DNA of 64,000 nucleotides. Origin: TMED27 sp050633165 (GTDB taxonomy: Bacteria > Pseudomonadota > Alphaproteobacteria > Micavibrionales > Micavibrionaceae). The stretch is taken from assembly GCA_050633165.1 (NCBI GenBank), contig JBOEFZ010000034.1, positions 1 to 64,000 on the forward strand. Reading direction: 5' to 3'. The position numbers and the translations under genes were made by a program. Below the pieces are notes generated by a model, which worked only from the letters and a program-made list of their open reading frames with translations, was not told where the DNA came from and searched no databases. Below, piece after piece: positions 1 through 9,500 of the stretch. Numbering within the stretch: the first letter of the stretch is position 1; every line of letters starts with the position of its first letter.

Positions 1-422
1 GCGTAGCCGAACTCTCCCCCGCGCAAGTCGATGAAATCAACATCCTGCAAGCAAGCCTAAAGGCAATGACAAATGCCTATCTTGAAATTGCCACTGAAAA
101 TGCCTTTTGCCTTATTGATGGCAACAAGCTCCCGCCTAACCTCCCCTGCCCCGCACGCGCTATCATTAAGGGCGACAGCAAATCAAAAAGCATCGCCGCC
201 GCCTCCATCATCGCCAAAGTCACGCGTGATCGCATCATGCGCGCCTTGCACGAAGAATTCCCACATTACGGCTGGAACACCAATGTCGGCTACCCGTCAA
301 AAGCGCATCGCGAAGCCATCGACCAACACGGCATCACCCCGCATCACCGAAAATCCTTCGCGCCTGTAAAAAATTTTCTCAATCACGGCACGACTCAAAA
401 CCCCAATAAAACCGCGGCATAG
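1..422 (+). CDS. rnhB: Ribonuclease HII, 3' part
   Basis: The reading frame is open from the window edge, so the N-terminal part with the first catalytic acidic residues is missing. RNase HII cleaves the RNA strand of RNA-DNA hybrids and single ribonucleotides in DNA in the cytoplasm. The visible C-terminal part has the family blocks: a DGN segment, an IIKGDSKSKSIAAASIIAKVTRD-like block (GDSKS then AAASIIAKV), an HYGWNTNVGYPSKAH block and a final HRKSFAPV. It ends with a short polar tail. The neighbour ccrM follows on the same strand after 115 bp, an order seen in other alphaproteobacteria. Identity is secure; only the upstream part is unseen. Confidence 0.95.
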   Translation, partial: VAELSPAQVDEINILQASLKAMTNAYLEIATENAFCLIDGNKLPPNLPCPARAIIKGDSKSKSIAAASIIAKVTRDRIMRALHEEFPHYGWNTNVGYPSKAHREAIDQHGITPHHRKSFAPVKNFLNHGTTQNPNKTAA

Positions 423-510
423 GAGTCTGAAGACTCTTTCATAGAGTCCTGATTCCATTACAGGAATCAAATTTTATTCTTGACCTGCGAATCACTTTGA
501 CTCATGATTC
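423..510. promoter_or_regulatory. Dense cluster of eight GANTC methylation sites upstream of ccrM
   Basis: Eight GANTC sites start at 423, 432, 444, 451, 464, 489, 499 and 506, all between the rnhB stop and the ccrM start. A ninth is inside ccrM at 568. GANTC is the CcrM target. Several sites form inverted pairs: GAGTCT/AGACTC at 423-437, and TGATTCC/GGAATCA around 450-469. The last three overlap a candidate promoter (480-508). Two GANTC sites in the ccrM leader are known in Caulobacter; eight is much denser. Methylation-state control of ccrM is an inference. Confidence 0.85.
480..508 (+). promoter_or_regulatory. Candidate ccrM promoter
   Basis: TTGACC at 480-485, a 17 bp spacer, then CATGAT at 503-508 (four of six matches to TATAAT). 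GANTC sites at 489, 499 and 506 fall in the spacer and on the -10 hexamer. No clear TTAA-N7-TTAA CtrA box was seen. The call rests on hexamer matches and spacing only. Confidence 0.4.
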
Positions 511-537
511 CTTTCTAATTTCAAGAGAGGTCAATAT

Positions 538-1632
538 ATGTCAGGACAAAACACCACTTTGCCCACAGATTCCATTATCATCGGCGATTGCATCGAAAGC
601 CTCCGCGCGCTTCCCGATGAAAGCATAGACCTCGTTTTCGCCGACCCGCCTTATAACCTCCAACTCGGCGGCGACCTCCACCGTCCGAATAATAGCAAGG
701 TCGACGCCGTCGATAATGATTGGGATCAATTTGAATCCCTTCAAAATTACGATTCCTTCACCAAAGAATGGCTCACCGAAGCTCGCCGCGTCCTGAAACC
801 CGACGGCGCAATCTGGGTCATAGGCAGCTATCACAACATCTTCCGCCTCGGCTACATCCTCCAAGACCTCGGTTATTGGATCCTCAACGATGTCATCTGG
901 CGCAAATCAAACCCAATGCCAAATTTCCGTGGCCGCCGCTTCTGCAACGCGCATGAAACCCTCATCTGGGCGGGAAAGAGCGAAAAATCGAAATACACCT
1001 TCAATTATGACTCCATGAAGGCAATGAATGACGACCTACAAATGCGCAGCGACTGGTTCATCCCCCTTTGCACAGGCGCAGAGCGCCTAAAAAACAGCGA
1101 GGGCAAAAAAGCCCACCCAACGCAAAAACCTGAAACCCTGCTCTACCGCGTCCTCATGGCTTCTTCAAACAAAGGCGACACAATCCTCGACCCCTTCTTC
1201 GGCACAGGCACAACCGGCGCGGTGGCAAAGGCATTAGGCCGTCATTACATCGGGTTAGAGCGCGACGAAACCTACGCCGCCTTCGCCAAAGAACGCATCG
1301 CGAATATCGCAACCGCCGACGCAAACACCCTCAACATCGTCCAGAAAAAAGAACAACCCCGAATCCCGTTCGGCACACTCATCGAGCGCGGCCTCATCAA
1401 ACCTGGCACAACCCTAAGCGACTCCAAAAACCGTTTTAAAGCCACCGTCCGCGCCGATGGAAACCTTATCGCGCAAAATACGCTAAAACCCATCGATGGC
1501 TCAATTCACAAGGTCGGCGCGACCCTGCAAAACGCGCCCTCATGCAATGGCTGGACATTCTGGCATTTCGAAGAAGACGGCAAGGCAATGCCAATCGACG
1601 CCCTACGCGAACAAATCAGAGCGCAGATGTAG
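538..1632 (+). CDS. ccrM: Cell-cycle DNA adenine methyltransferase CcrM (GANTC)
   Basis: Transfers a methyl group from S-adenosylmethionine to the adenine of GANTC. In alphaproteobacteria this couples transcription to replication. The catalytic motif DPPY is at residues 36-39, followed by the CcrM-typical NLQLGGDLHRP and DAVDNDWDQF blocks. The AdoMet-binding DPFFGTGTTG motif is near residue 218. The C-terminal part carries the extra CcrM DNA-recognition domain, ending in a GWTFWHFE block. At 364 aa it matches the family (Caulobacter about 358). The ATG follows an AGAGAGGT ribosome-binding site. It lies downstream of rnhB and is preceded by a remarkable GANTC cluster. Confidence 0.97.
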   Translation: MSGQNTTLPTDSIIIGDCIESLRALPDESIDLVFADPPYNLQLGGDLHRPNNSKVDAVDNDWDQFESLQNYDSFTKEWLTEARRVLKPDGAIWVIGSYHNIFRLGYILQDLGYWILNDVIWRKSNPMPNFRGRRFCNAHETLIWAGKSEKSKYTFNYDSMKAMNDDLQMRSDWFIPLCTGAERLKNSEGKKAHPTQKPETLLYRVLMASSNKGDTILDPFFGTGTTGAVAKALGRHYIGLERDETYAAFAKERIANIATADANTLNIVQKKEQPRIPFGTLIERGLIKPGTTLSDSKNRFKATVRADGNLIAQNTLKPIDGSIHKVGATLQNAPSCNGWTFWHFEEDGKAMPIDALREQIRAQM

Positions 1633-1634
1633 GG

Positions 1635-2507
1635 TTACTGCGCGGCTGCTTCCCCTGCTTCGCGCTCGGCATCTTTTTTCTTTTGCTGCTCTTCATAACG
1701 CTTCCGCATCTCCTCAACTATCGGGGAACTCTGCTGTTGACGGCGGAAATCAAGCGAGTATAGCAATTCATCCCGCGAGGAGTCCGTATAAACCTCAATC
1801 CCCTCTAAAACAGCGCGAAGCTGCGCCGCCATGCCATCCTGACTAATACGCTCATCACGTCCAGCCATAGAGATAAAGCGAAGATTCATAACATAAATCG
1901 CATCCCGAAACTGATAGAGCAGTGCTCTATTTTGAAACTTCGTTTTAGCTTCTTTAAACTGCTTGATCTTATCCGCAACCAATGTCCGCGCTCTATCCTC
2001 CTCAACAGGAATAAAATCAACAGACAAAGGCCTGTTTAATTCAACAACAAGCATATTCGGATAATCCCGAAGCACCTCATTAATCTTACAATACTCCGCC
2101 CCATAATCATCCGCATAAAGCTGGAACCGCTTGGTTGCGTTAATCTTTTGATCCTCGATAACGTGAAAACCACCTTTGTTAAAATCATATTCACCCAGCG
2201 AAAGCGGCTGAGCAAATTCGAAACGCTTGTTAAATGTGCTTTTATTATTCTCCAAAAACGCCCGCGTTTTTTCACGAATACCGCGCCACTCAAACTCGTT
2301 AAAATAATAATCACGGAAAATATCGCATTCATTAATGCGCATATAATTATCCACCGCCTCGCTGTCAGAAATCCTGAATTTGTCCAAACTCCAATACAGC
2401 TTGGAAAGATTGGAGAATAAAGGCTTTGAATATTCCTTTTCCTGTGCGTCAGCGACCGTTGAAAATGCGAAAAAAACAAAAGCAAAGCAAAGGAATAAAT
2501 ATCTCAT
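1635..2507 (-). CDS. Exported protein of unknown function (possibly DUF4852)
   Basis: 290 aa with a clear Sec signal peptide: a hydrophobic stretch at residues 3-18 and a likely cleavage after VADAQ at about 21-22. The mature part is mixed helical with aromatic-rich segments (NECDIFRDYYFNEFEWR near 58-73) and a long charged C-terminal helix rich in Glu, Lys and Arg. The ECDI-Y-FEWR-IRE pattern reminds me of DUF4852 proteins, but I could not check this. It converges tail to tail with ccrM (2 bp gap) and lies 9 bp downstream of mutY. It is more AT-rich than its neighbours. Likely periplasmic; function unknown. Confidence 0.75.
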   Translation of the reverse strand: MRYLFLCFAFVFFAFSTVADAQEKEYSKPLFSNLSKLYWSLDKFRISDSEAVDNYMRINECDIFRDYYFNEFEWRGIREKTRAFLENNKSTFNKRFEFAQPLSLGEYDFNKGGFHVIEDQKINATKRFQLYADDYGAEYCKINEVLRDYPNMLVVELNRPLSVDFIPVEEDRARTLVADKIKQFKEAKTKFQNRALLYQFRDAIYVMNLRFISMAGRDERISQDGMAAQLRAVLEGIEVYTDSSRDELLYSLDFRRQQQSSPIVEEMRKRYEEQQKKKDAEREAGEAAAQ

Positions 2508-2516
2508 CCCTCCATT

Positions 2517-3584
2517 TTACCCGAGATTCTCGATTCCAACAAATTTGTTATAGGCTTTTTTAAAAACACTAGGCAAAGCCTCACCACAATCTTCCGGCAA
2601 AGCCCAAAAGTAACCTTCCGGCGACGCATCAACCCGCGCAAAGGATAAATGCAGCGTTAAGTCAAAATGCGTAAACACATGATCAATCGTGTGATTGCTC
2701 CGCACCGCATCCCCAATAAAGTCCGGCACATCAAAATCTTTCACCGCCCATGACGACGTTGGCAAAGCCACCATCCCGCCAAGCAACCCTTTATCAGGGC
2801 GACGATGAAACAAAACCTCCCCTTGATCATTGATAACCCAATAAACCTCCCCCACCTTTTGCGGTCGCTTCTTCGCCTTGACTTTAACGGGCAAGCTCTC
2901 CGCAATCCCCTTGCCCGCACAACCACCCTCCAAAGGACAGCGCCCGCATTTTGGGTTCTTCGGCGTGCAAATGGACGAACCAACATCCATCAACCCCTGC
3001 GCCAAATCCCCCGCCCTGTCAGCATTGTCAAAAAAATGCGCGGTATAGCCCTTAAACACTGGTTTAGCCTTCGGTAACGCATCCTCAATGGCAAAAAACC
3101 GCGCCATAATCCGCTCGATATTCCCATCCATCACGGTCGCCGCCTCACCAAAGCAAATCGCCGCAATCGCCGCGCTCGTATAATCCCCAATTCCGGGCAG
3201 CTTAATCAGCGCGGCTTGAGTCCGCGGAAACGCCCCGCCATGCTCCTCCACAACAACCTTCGCGCATTTGTGCAAATTCCGCGCCCGCGCATAATAGCCA
3301 AGCCCCGCCCAAGCCGCCATCACCGCATCATTCTCCGCCGCCGCCAAATCCGTAACGCTAGGCCATAAACCCAAAAACTTCGCGTAATAAGGCTTCACCG
3401 CGCTCACCGTCGTTTGCTGGCACATAATCTCCGACAACCACACCCGATAGGGATCAGCCTTAACCCCGCCCTTATACCGCCAAGGCAGATCCCGCCCATG
3501 CACATCATACCAATCCAAAACCCGCCCCCGATATTCCCGCGCGCGTTTCAAATCTTTTTTATCTTGGTTTTTTAAGGCAGCCAT
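2517..3584 (-). CDS. mutY: A/G-specific adenine DNA glycosylase MutY
   Basis: Removes adenine mispaired with 8-oxoguanine during base excision repair. The N-terminal glycosylase domain has the catalytic-glutamate block SEIMCQQTTV, the helix-hairpin-helix LPGIGDYTSAAI with its catalytic Asp, and VMDGNIERI. A 4Fe-4S loop with spacing C-x6-C-x2-C-x5-C (CTPKNPKCGRCPLEGGC) follows at about 200-216. The C-terminal part is the NUDIX-like 8-oxoG recognition domain. Length 355 aa is normal. It diverges from the DUF721 gene; the mutY/DUF721/dsbA/smc neighbourhood is common in alphaproteobacteria, but here efp and suhB are interposed. Confidence 0.96.
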   Translation of the reverse strand: MAALKNQDKKDLKRAREYRGRVLDWYDVHGRDLPWRYKGGVKADPYRVWLSEIMCQQTTVSAVKPYYAKFLGLWPSVTDLAAAENDAVMAAWAGLGYYARARNLHKCAKVVVEEHGGAFPRTQAALIKLPGIGDYTSAAIAAICFGEAATVMDGNIERIMARFFAIEDALPKAKPVFKGYTAHFFDNADRAGDLAQGLMDVGSSICTPKNPKCGRCPLEGGCAGKGIAESLPVKVKAKKRPQKVGEVYWVINDQGEVLFHRRPDKGLLGGMVALPTSSWAVKDFDVPDFIGDAVRSNHTIDHVFTHFDLTLHLSFARVDASPEGYFWALPEDCGEALPSVFKKAYNKFVGIENLG

Positions 3585-3611
3585 TCTAAAAACTTATATA
3601 GGAACAAATCT

Positions 3612-4082
3612 ATGCGACCATTATCAGAATCCACCGCCCGCGTCTCGGGCAAAATCTGCGAGCGTAAGTATATCGCCCTAGGCCGGATTGTAAAAAACTG
3701 GCGCGAGATCGTCGGCGAAAACCTCGCGGATAAGGCGCAGCCCGTAAAACTCCATTTCCGCAAAAAGAAAAAAGACGGCGAAAAACCTGACGCCCGCCTC
3801 GACATCGCCGTATCCTCCGCCCACGCCACCGCGCTGCACTACCAAAAAGGCCTAATCTTGGAACGCATAAACCAACTCTTCGGTGAGGCATGGATATCCT
3901 CCATCCGCTTCGTCGATACCCCGATGAAAGCCCAAGACATAAAACCGAAAAAAACCTATCAACCCTTGACAAACAACGAGAAAAATCATTTATCCAATAT
4001 TCTTGAAACGGTTGAAGATGCGGAAATGCAATCCCGCCTCGGCAGTTTAGGCGAAGCAATTATAATAGATCAAAAATCCTAA
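3612..4082 (+). CDS. DUF721 (DciA-like) protein
   Basis: 156 aa with the DUF721 core: LGRIVKNWREIVGENLADKAQPVKL near residues 19-43 split by a Lys-rich turn (RKKKKDGEK), then LDIAVSSAHATALHYQKGLILERINQLFG. Some DUF721 members are DciA, which helps load the replicative helicase; whether this one does so is inference. The gene diverges from mutY with 27 bp between starts and reads into efp with a 9 bp gap, so it may be first in an efp-suhB operon. The C-terminal extension has no recognised motif. Confidence 0.85.
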   Translation: MRPLSESTARVSGKICERKYIALGRIVKNWREIVGENLADKAQPVKLHFRKKKKDGEKPDARLDIAVSSAHATALHYQKGLILERINQLFGEAWISSIRFVDTPMKAQDIKPKKTYQPLTNNEKNHLSNILETVEDAEMQSRLGSLGEAIIIDQKS

Positions 4083-4091
4083 GGCATATCC

Positions 4092-4658
4092 ATGAAAACA
4101 AATGCAATCGATTTACGCTCCGGTAATGTTATTGAATATAACGGCACGCTTAAGGTCGTCGTGAAAAACGAAATCTCCCAACCCGGTAAAGGCGCCGCCG
4201 TGGCACAGGTCGAAATGCGCGACCTTAAAACCGGAAACAAAGACAATGTCCGCTTCCGCACCCAAGAATCCGTAGAGCGCGTACGCCTCGAACAAACCGA
4301 TTACCAATTCCTGTATGAAGACGGCGAAGGCTATAACTTCATGCACCCCGAAAATTTCGAACAAATCGCCATCGCCGCCGACATCATCGGTGATCCGGCG
4401 GTCTATCTCCAAGAAGGCATGATCTGCGAGATTGAAACACACGAAGGCGAACCCCTCGCCGTACGCCTCCCCAAAACCGTCACCATGGAAGTGGTCGAGG
4501 CAGAGCCGGTCGTAAAGGGCCAAACCGCCACAACATCCTACAAACCCGGCCTCCTCGAAAACGGCGCAAAGGTTATGGTTCCCCCCTATATCGATATCGG
4601 CACCCGCGTCGTCGTAAAAACCGAAGACGGATCATTCGTAGAAAGAGCAAAAAGCTAA
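4092..4658 (+). CDS. efp: Translation elongation factor P
   Basis: 188 aa, full length. EF-P enters the ribosomal E site and relieves stalling at polyproline stretches. Three beta-barrel domains are recognisable: the KOW-like N-terminal domain with the tip loop PGKGAA, where Lys33 is the position modified in EpmA-type EF-P; the central OB domain (VRFRTQESVERVRLE); and the C-terminal domain ending in the family block ENGAKVMVPPYIDIGTRVVV. It overlaps suhB by one base (TAATG), which suggests translational coupling. epmA/epmB are not in this window. Confidence 0.97.
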   Translation: MKTNAIDLRSGNVIEYNGTLKVVVKNEISQPGKGAAVAQVEMRDLKTGNKDNVRFRTQESVERVRLEQTDYQFLYEDGEGYNFMHPENFEQIAIAADIIGDPAVYLQEGMICEIETHEGEPLAVRLPKTVTMEVVEAEPVVKGQTATTSYKPGLLENGAKVMVPPYIDIGTRVVVKTEDGSFVERAKS

Positions 4659-5458
4659 TGGCTGCACAATCCCCCGACTTAACTGTTATGATCAAAGCTG
4701 CTGAGAAGGCCGCCCGCGACCTCATCCGTGATTTTGGTGAAGTAGAGCAACTTCAGGTATCCCAAAAAGGCCCCGGCGATTTCGTTAGCGCCGCCGACCG
4801 CAAGGCCGAGAAAACAATTTACGAAGAGCTAAAATACGCCCGTCCGAAATTCGGCTTCCTCATGGAGGAAAGCGGCGAGGTTAAGGGCGAAGGAAACGAC
4901 GCCAACAAACGCTTCATCATCGACCCGCTCGATGGCACAACAAACTTCCTCCACGGCATCCCGCATTGGGCAATTTCCATCGCGCTTGAGGTGGATGGCG
5001 AGGTAACAATCGGCCTTGTCTACGACCCGATCAAAGATGAAATGTTCACAGCCGAGAAAAACGGCGGAGCCTTCATGCGCCGTAAACGCCTCCGCGTGTC
5101 CGGTCGCCGTGATTTGATGATGGCAACAATCGCCACCGGCGCCCCCCGCCGCGCGGTAAAATCCCAAGACCGCTTCTTGCAAGAATACAAAGCCGTCCTT
5201 AACGTCTCCCCCGGCTTGCGCCGCTTCGGCGCGGCTGCGCTTGATCTATGCTACGTCGCCGCCGGACGCTTTGAAGGCTTTTGGGAGCGCGACCTAAAGG
5301 CTTGGGACATCGCCGCTGGCTACCTGATTGTCAAAGAAGCCGGAGGCTTTGCCGGAGATATCGACGATACCCGCAAAAACCCCATCCAAACCGGAAATAT
5401 CATCGCCGCCAACGGCGAGCTTTTCCAAGAGCTAAAGAAAGTGGTAAAATCCGCTTAA
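4658..5458 (+). CDS. suhB: Inositol-1-monophosphatase family protein SuhB
   Basis: 266 aa, a Mg-dependent phosphatase of the FIG superfamily. The metal-binding motifs are EESGE at residues 70-74 and DPLDGTTNF at 89-97 (Asp89 and Asp92 are ligands), and a third block WDIAAGYLIVKEAGG lies near residues 214-228. In E. coli SuhB also takes part in ribosomal RNA antitermination; whether this one does is unknown. Its start overlaps the efp stop by one base, and a small exported protein gene starts one base after its stop, so the three probably share a transcript. Confidence 0.93.
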   Translation: MAAQSPDLTVMIKAAEKAARDLIRDFGEVEQLQVSQKGPGDFVSAADRKAEKTIYEELKYARPKFGFLMEESGEVKGEGNDANKRFIIDPLDGTTNFLHGIPHWAISIALEVDGEVTIGLVYDPIKDEMFTAEKNGGAFMRRKRLRVSGRRDLMMATIATGAPRRAVKSQDRFLQEYKAVLNVSPGLRRFGAAALDLCYVAAGRFEGFWERDLKAWDIAAGYLIVKEAGGFAGDIDDTRKNPIQTGNIIAANGELFQELKKVVKSA

Positions 5459-5459
5459 C

Positions 5460-5756
5460 ATGCGGATTCTTTTTCTCCTCGCCATCATCGCTTCATCCCC
5501 TGCCTTCGCCCTCGAAAGCAGAATAAATAGCTACACCCCGCCACCAATGTTCGACGGCGTGCCCATCACGATTGAAAAAATCACAACTGAAAAAATCGTA
5601 ACGCCGCCCCTCCCACCCAAACGCCCAACAAAATTCAAAGTTCCCCAAAGCTTTGTCAAAGAACTCCTCATCGAAGAAACCATAACCGATCCACTAGAAC
5701 GCAAACTCACCCGCCCCGATCGGTTGGAAATTTTAGATCAAATCGATCCCCAATAA
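5460..5756 (+). CDS. Small exported proline-rich protein, unknown
   Basis: 98 aa with a signal peptide (hydrophobic residues 3-14, likely cut after SPAFA at 17). The mature 80 residues are rich in Pro, Thr and Ile, with a TPPLPPKRP stretch in the middle and a C-terminal DPLERKLTRPDRLEILDQID helix. There is no cysteine in the mature part and no family I recognise. It starts one base after the suhB stop, which argues it is translated. The role is unknown; a periplasmic or envelope-associated location is inferred from the signal peptide. Confidence 0.65.
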   Translation: MRILFLLAIIASSPAFALESRINSYTPPPMFDGVPITIEKITTEKIVTPPLPPKRPTKFKVPQSFVKELLIEETITDPLERKLTRPDRLEILDQIDPQ

Positions 5757-5780
5757 TAATGCCCACCCAATCCGAAAACA

Positions 5781-5809
5781 TTGACAAACCCGCTCAACCT
5801 GTGTGATTG
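5781..5809 (+). promoter_or_regulatory. Possible promoter of the dsbA-smc operon
   Basis: TTGACA at 5781-5786 is a perfect -35 match, but the hexamer 17 bp downstream (TGATTG, 5804-5809) is poor. It lies in the 89 bp gap before the DsbA-like gene. Support is weak. Confidence 0.3.
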
Positions 5810-5845
5810 TGCGGCTTACAGCAAATTACATATGGAATAACTCTT

Positions 5846-6595
5846 ATGCCGTCGAAGAAAATTGGCCTCATCGCCGTTTTAATTCTAATCCTCGCCCTAT
5901 GCCTTGGTGCCTTCGCCCTCCTCTCAAAAGATAAACCGCAAGAGCCAAACAACCTCACATTAAAAGAAGCAACGACCGACGCCACCAAAAACGAACTCCC
6001 TGCCTACACCATCGATTTCACGGCGGCAAAACGCGAACGCACCTTAGGCAATCGCAACGCCCCCGTTAAAATCAGCGAGCATAGCTCCTTCACCTGCGGC
6101 CATTGCGGCAATTTCCACAAACAAACCTTCGCCCAATTCAAGGCAGAATGGATCGACACCCAAAAAGCCTACCTCGTCTTCTCCGACTTTCCCTTAAACG
6201 GCCCTGCGCTACACGCCTCCATGATCGCCCGCTGCACGCCCGAGGACCGTTACTTTGAATTTGTAAATGAACTCTTCGCAAAACAAGAAGAATGGGCGTT
6301 CGAACGCAATTACCTCGATATTCTCAAAAAATATGCCCACACATACGGCCTATCGAAAGAAAATGTCGAAACCTGCCTGAAAAACGAAGATTTGCAAAAA
6401 ACAATCCTCGACCGCGTGCGTGGTAACCAAGCCCAATTCGGCATCAATTCCACCCCAAGCTTCGTGGTCAATAACACGACCACCATCATTGGCTCGCTCG
6501 ATTATGAAAGCTTCAACAAAACCATCGAAGAAGCCCTTAACCCCGCCCCACCTGCAGCAGAGGCGGCAGCAGAAGAAGGAGCCGCCACCGAATAA
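5846..6595 (+). CDS. Membrane-anchored DsbA-family thiol-disulfide oxidoreductase
   Basis: 249 aa from the ATG at 5846, which has a GGAATAA site before it; an upstream ATG at 5807 only adds a weak leader. One N-terminal membrane segment (about residues 6-27) anchors a periplasmic thioredoxin fold. The active site is CGHC at 84-87, within SSFTCGHCGNFH, and the cis-Pro loop is STPSFVV. This is the DsbA/DSBA-like group often placed directly before smc in alphaproteobacteria. It should oxidise or isomerise disulfides of exported proteins. The C-terminus is an Ala/Glu-rich tail of about 15 residues. Its stop overlaps the smc start by one base. Confidence 0.9.
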   Translation: MPSKKIGLIAVLILILALCLGAFALLSKDKPQEPNNLTLKEATTDATKNELPAYTIDFTAAKRERTLGNRNAPVKISEHSSFTCGHCGNFHKQTFAQFKAEWIDTQKAYLVFSDFPLNGPALHASMIARCTPEDRYFEFVNELFAKQEEWAFERNYLDILKKYAHTYGLSKENVETCLKNEDLQKTILDRVRGNQAQFGINSTPSFVVNNTTTIIGSLDYESFNKTIEEALNPAPPAAEAAAEEGAATE

Positions 6596-9500
6596 TGCTC
6601 CAATTCGACCGACTGCGTATTCATGGATTTAAATCCTTCGTCGATAGGACGGAGCTTGAAATCGCGCCCGGATTGAATGGTATTGTCGGCCCCAATGGCT
6701 GCGGAAAATCCAACCTTGTTGAGGCCTTGCGCTGGGTCATGGGCGAAAGCTCCGCCAAAAAAATGCGCGGCGGCGGCATGGAAGACGTCATCTTCAACGG
6801 CACGGACAAACGCGCCGCCCGTAACATCGCCGAGGTCTCCCTCCTCCTCGATAACGCCTCCCGCACCGCAACCTCCGCCTATAACGGCTCGGACGAAATC
6901 GAAGTCATCCGCCGGATCGAACGCGATAAGGGATCAAATTACAAAATCAACGGCAAAAACCAACGCGCCCGCGATGTACAAATGCTCTTCGCCGACACGG
7001 TCACTGGCGCAAACTCCCCCGCGCTCGTCTCCCAAGGGCAAGTCGCCAAAATCATCAATGCCAAGCCATTAGAGCGCCGCTTAATCCTCGAAGAATCCGC
7101 CGGCATCTCAGGCCTCTACGCCCGCCGTCATGAGGCCGAGCTCCGCCTCCGCGCCGCCGAGAATAACATGACCCGCATCCAAGACGTCTTGGGCAGCATG
7201 GAATCCCGCCTAAACGCCCTAAAACGCCAAGCCCGCCAAGCCGGACGCTACCGCAACATCAACGCCCAAATCCGCCAACTCGAAATCCTCATCGCCTACC
7301 TCGAATGGCGCGCCTTACACACCCGCATTCAGGACACCAACCGTAAATTCGGCGAGGCCGAAAGCATCGTCGCCGAGCACCTCGCCGCGGTATCCCAGCT
7401 CGGTAAAACCCTTAACACCCAAAGCGAAGACCTCCCCACACTCCGCCGATCCGAGGCCGAGTTAGGCGCAACGCTGCAAACCCAAAAACTAACCCTGCAA
7501 CGCCTCGAAGACGAAATCGCCCGTATGCAGCAGGATTTGGAAGACACCCAAACCCAACTCACCCAAACCAAAACCGATCTCGCGCATGAGGAAAATGTCA
7601 AAGCCGAAAGCGAAGAAGCCTTCACCCGCATCGAAGCCGAACAAAAAAACCTGATCGAGGAAGAAAACACCCAAGGCGATAAATTAGAAGAAAAACACGC
7701 TATCCGCGCCGAATTAGAAAGCAAAGTCGAAACGTTAGAGGCACAATATAACGCCCTCATGCAATCCACCGCCCAAGCAAAGGCCGAGAAAAACGCCGCC
7801 GAAAAACGCGTCCAAACCCAACAATCCCGCCTCGAAAATATCCAATCCCGTATTGAGAGCGCCGATGAAGACCTAACCGCCCTCAAACAAAGCGGCAGCG
7901 AAGCGGAGAAAGCCGAATCCCTCGCCCAAGAGATCGAAACCCTCGAAACCACCCTCGAAACCCTTAAAACCGATAGCGCCACCAACCAAACCGCCATCGA
8001 AGAAGCCGGAAAAACCCTCGACACCGCCCGCGATGCCCAAAGCGCAATCGAAAACAAAAAATCAGAATTCGATACAGAAATCAGCATGCTAGAAGATTTC
8101 CTGAATGAAGATCCCCAAAGCGCCGCGCCCCCCGTCCTCAACGACGTAAAACCCGATAGCGGCTTTGAAAAGGCTCTCTCCCGCGCCTTGGGCGATTCCC
8201 TCATGGCCTCCTTAGAACGCGAGGCCAATACATCATGGCAGGCCGTCAAACGTCAATTAAGCGACATGCCCGCCCTGCCCGATACATGCGAAACCCTCCT
8301 CCCCCATGTCCGCGCGCCAAAGGCGTTAGAGCTTGCCCTCTCCCAAATCGGCGTTGTGAATGACGATGCGCAGGGCGAATCCCTCCTCCCCGCCCTCGCC
8401 CCCGGCCAATCCCTCGTCTCCCGCGATGGCTCATACTGGCGCTGGGACGGCTATTGCATCAAGGCCACGGCTACCGACCGTCACGCGAAATATCTCGAGC
8501 AGAAAAACACCCTCCACACCCTCCTGCAAAAACGCCCAGAGATTGAAACGCTAATCACCGACGCACGCACAGCGCTGCAATCCGCGCAAACCACACGGGA
8601 CAATTTACAAGAAAAACGCAGCACCCTTTCCAAAGACATCCAGCAAAAAGAAAACACCCTGCGCGTCACGCGCTCGGACTGGAACAATATCCGCGAAGCC
8701 GCCGCCAAACACGATGCACAAATCAGCCGCCTAGAACAAACCCTAACCCTCGCCCGCGAAGACGAAGCGGAAACCAAAGCCGTCTTAGAAGCCGACCGCG
8801 CCGCCCTAAAACTCTTCGACGATATAAAGGATCAGGATAAAGAAGCCCAACTCGAATCCCTCCATCAATCCCTCACCGAAACCCGTAGCAAAGCCGCCGA
8901 AGCCGTCCGCGCCTATGACCTTTATGTGCAGGAACAAAACACCCGCAAGGCCCGCCTCCAGGCCTTGGGCGATGAACGCGTTAACTTACAAAACCGCACC
9001 ATCCGCGCCCGCGAACGCATAAAATCCCTCTCCGCCCGCGATACCGATTTATCCGAAAAGCTTAAAACCCTAATCGCCCAACCCAAAACTTCCAAGGCGG
9101 ATCAGGAAAAACTCCTCTCCAAAATCTCCGAAACGGAGCTCTTACGCGACCAAGCCGCCGAAAAACTCACCATCCGCGAAAACGAAGTGAATGAAACGAA
9201 CAAAGCCCTACGCGAAGCCGAGCGTACCCTATCGGACGCCAAAGAATCCCGCGCCCACGCACAGGCAACAATGGCGAGCATCAAAGAACAGCTAGAATCC
9301 TGCGAAACCACCATCACAGAGAAATTCCAGCTAAAGCCTCAAGACCTCCCCCAACACGCCGCCATCGATATCGAAAATAACACCGAAGACCTCGACACCC
9401 TTCGCAGCAAACGCGAAAAACTAACCCGCGAACGCGATTCCATCGGCCCCGTAAACCTGCGCGCCGAGGACGAAGCAACAGAGCTAGAATCCGAAGTCGG

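Noticed and set aside
7329..8249. Minus-strand open frame of 306 codons
   Set aside because: Antisense of the smc coiled coil; Ser/Cys/Arg-rich shadow.
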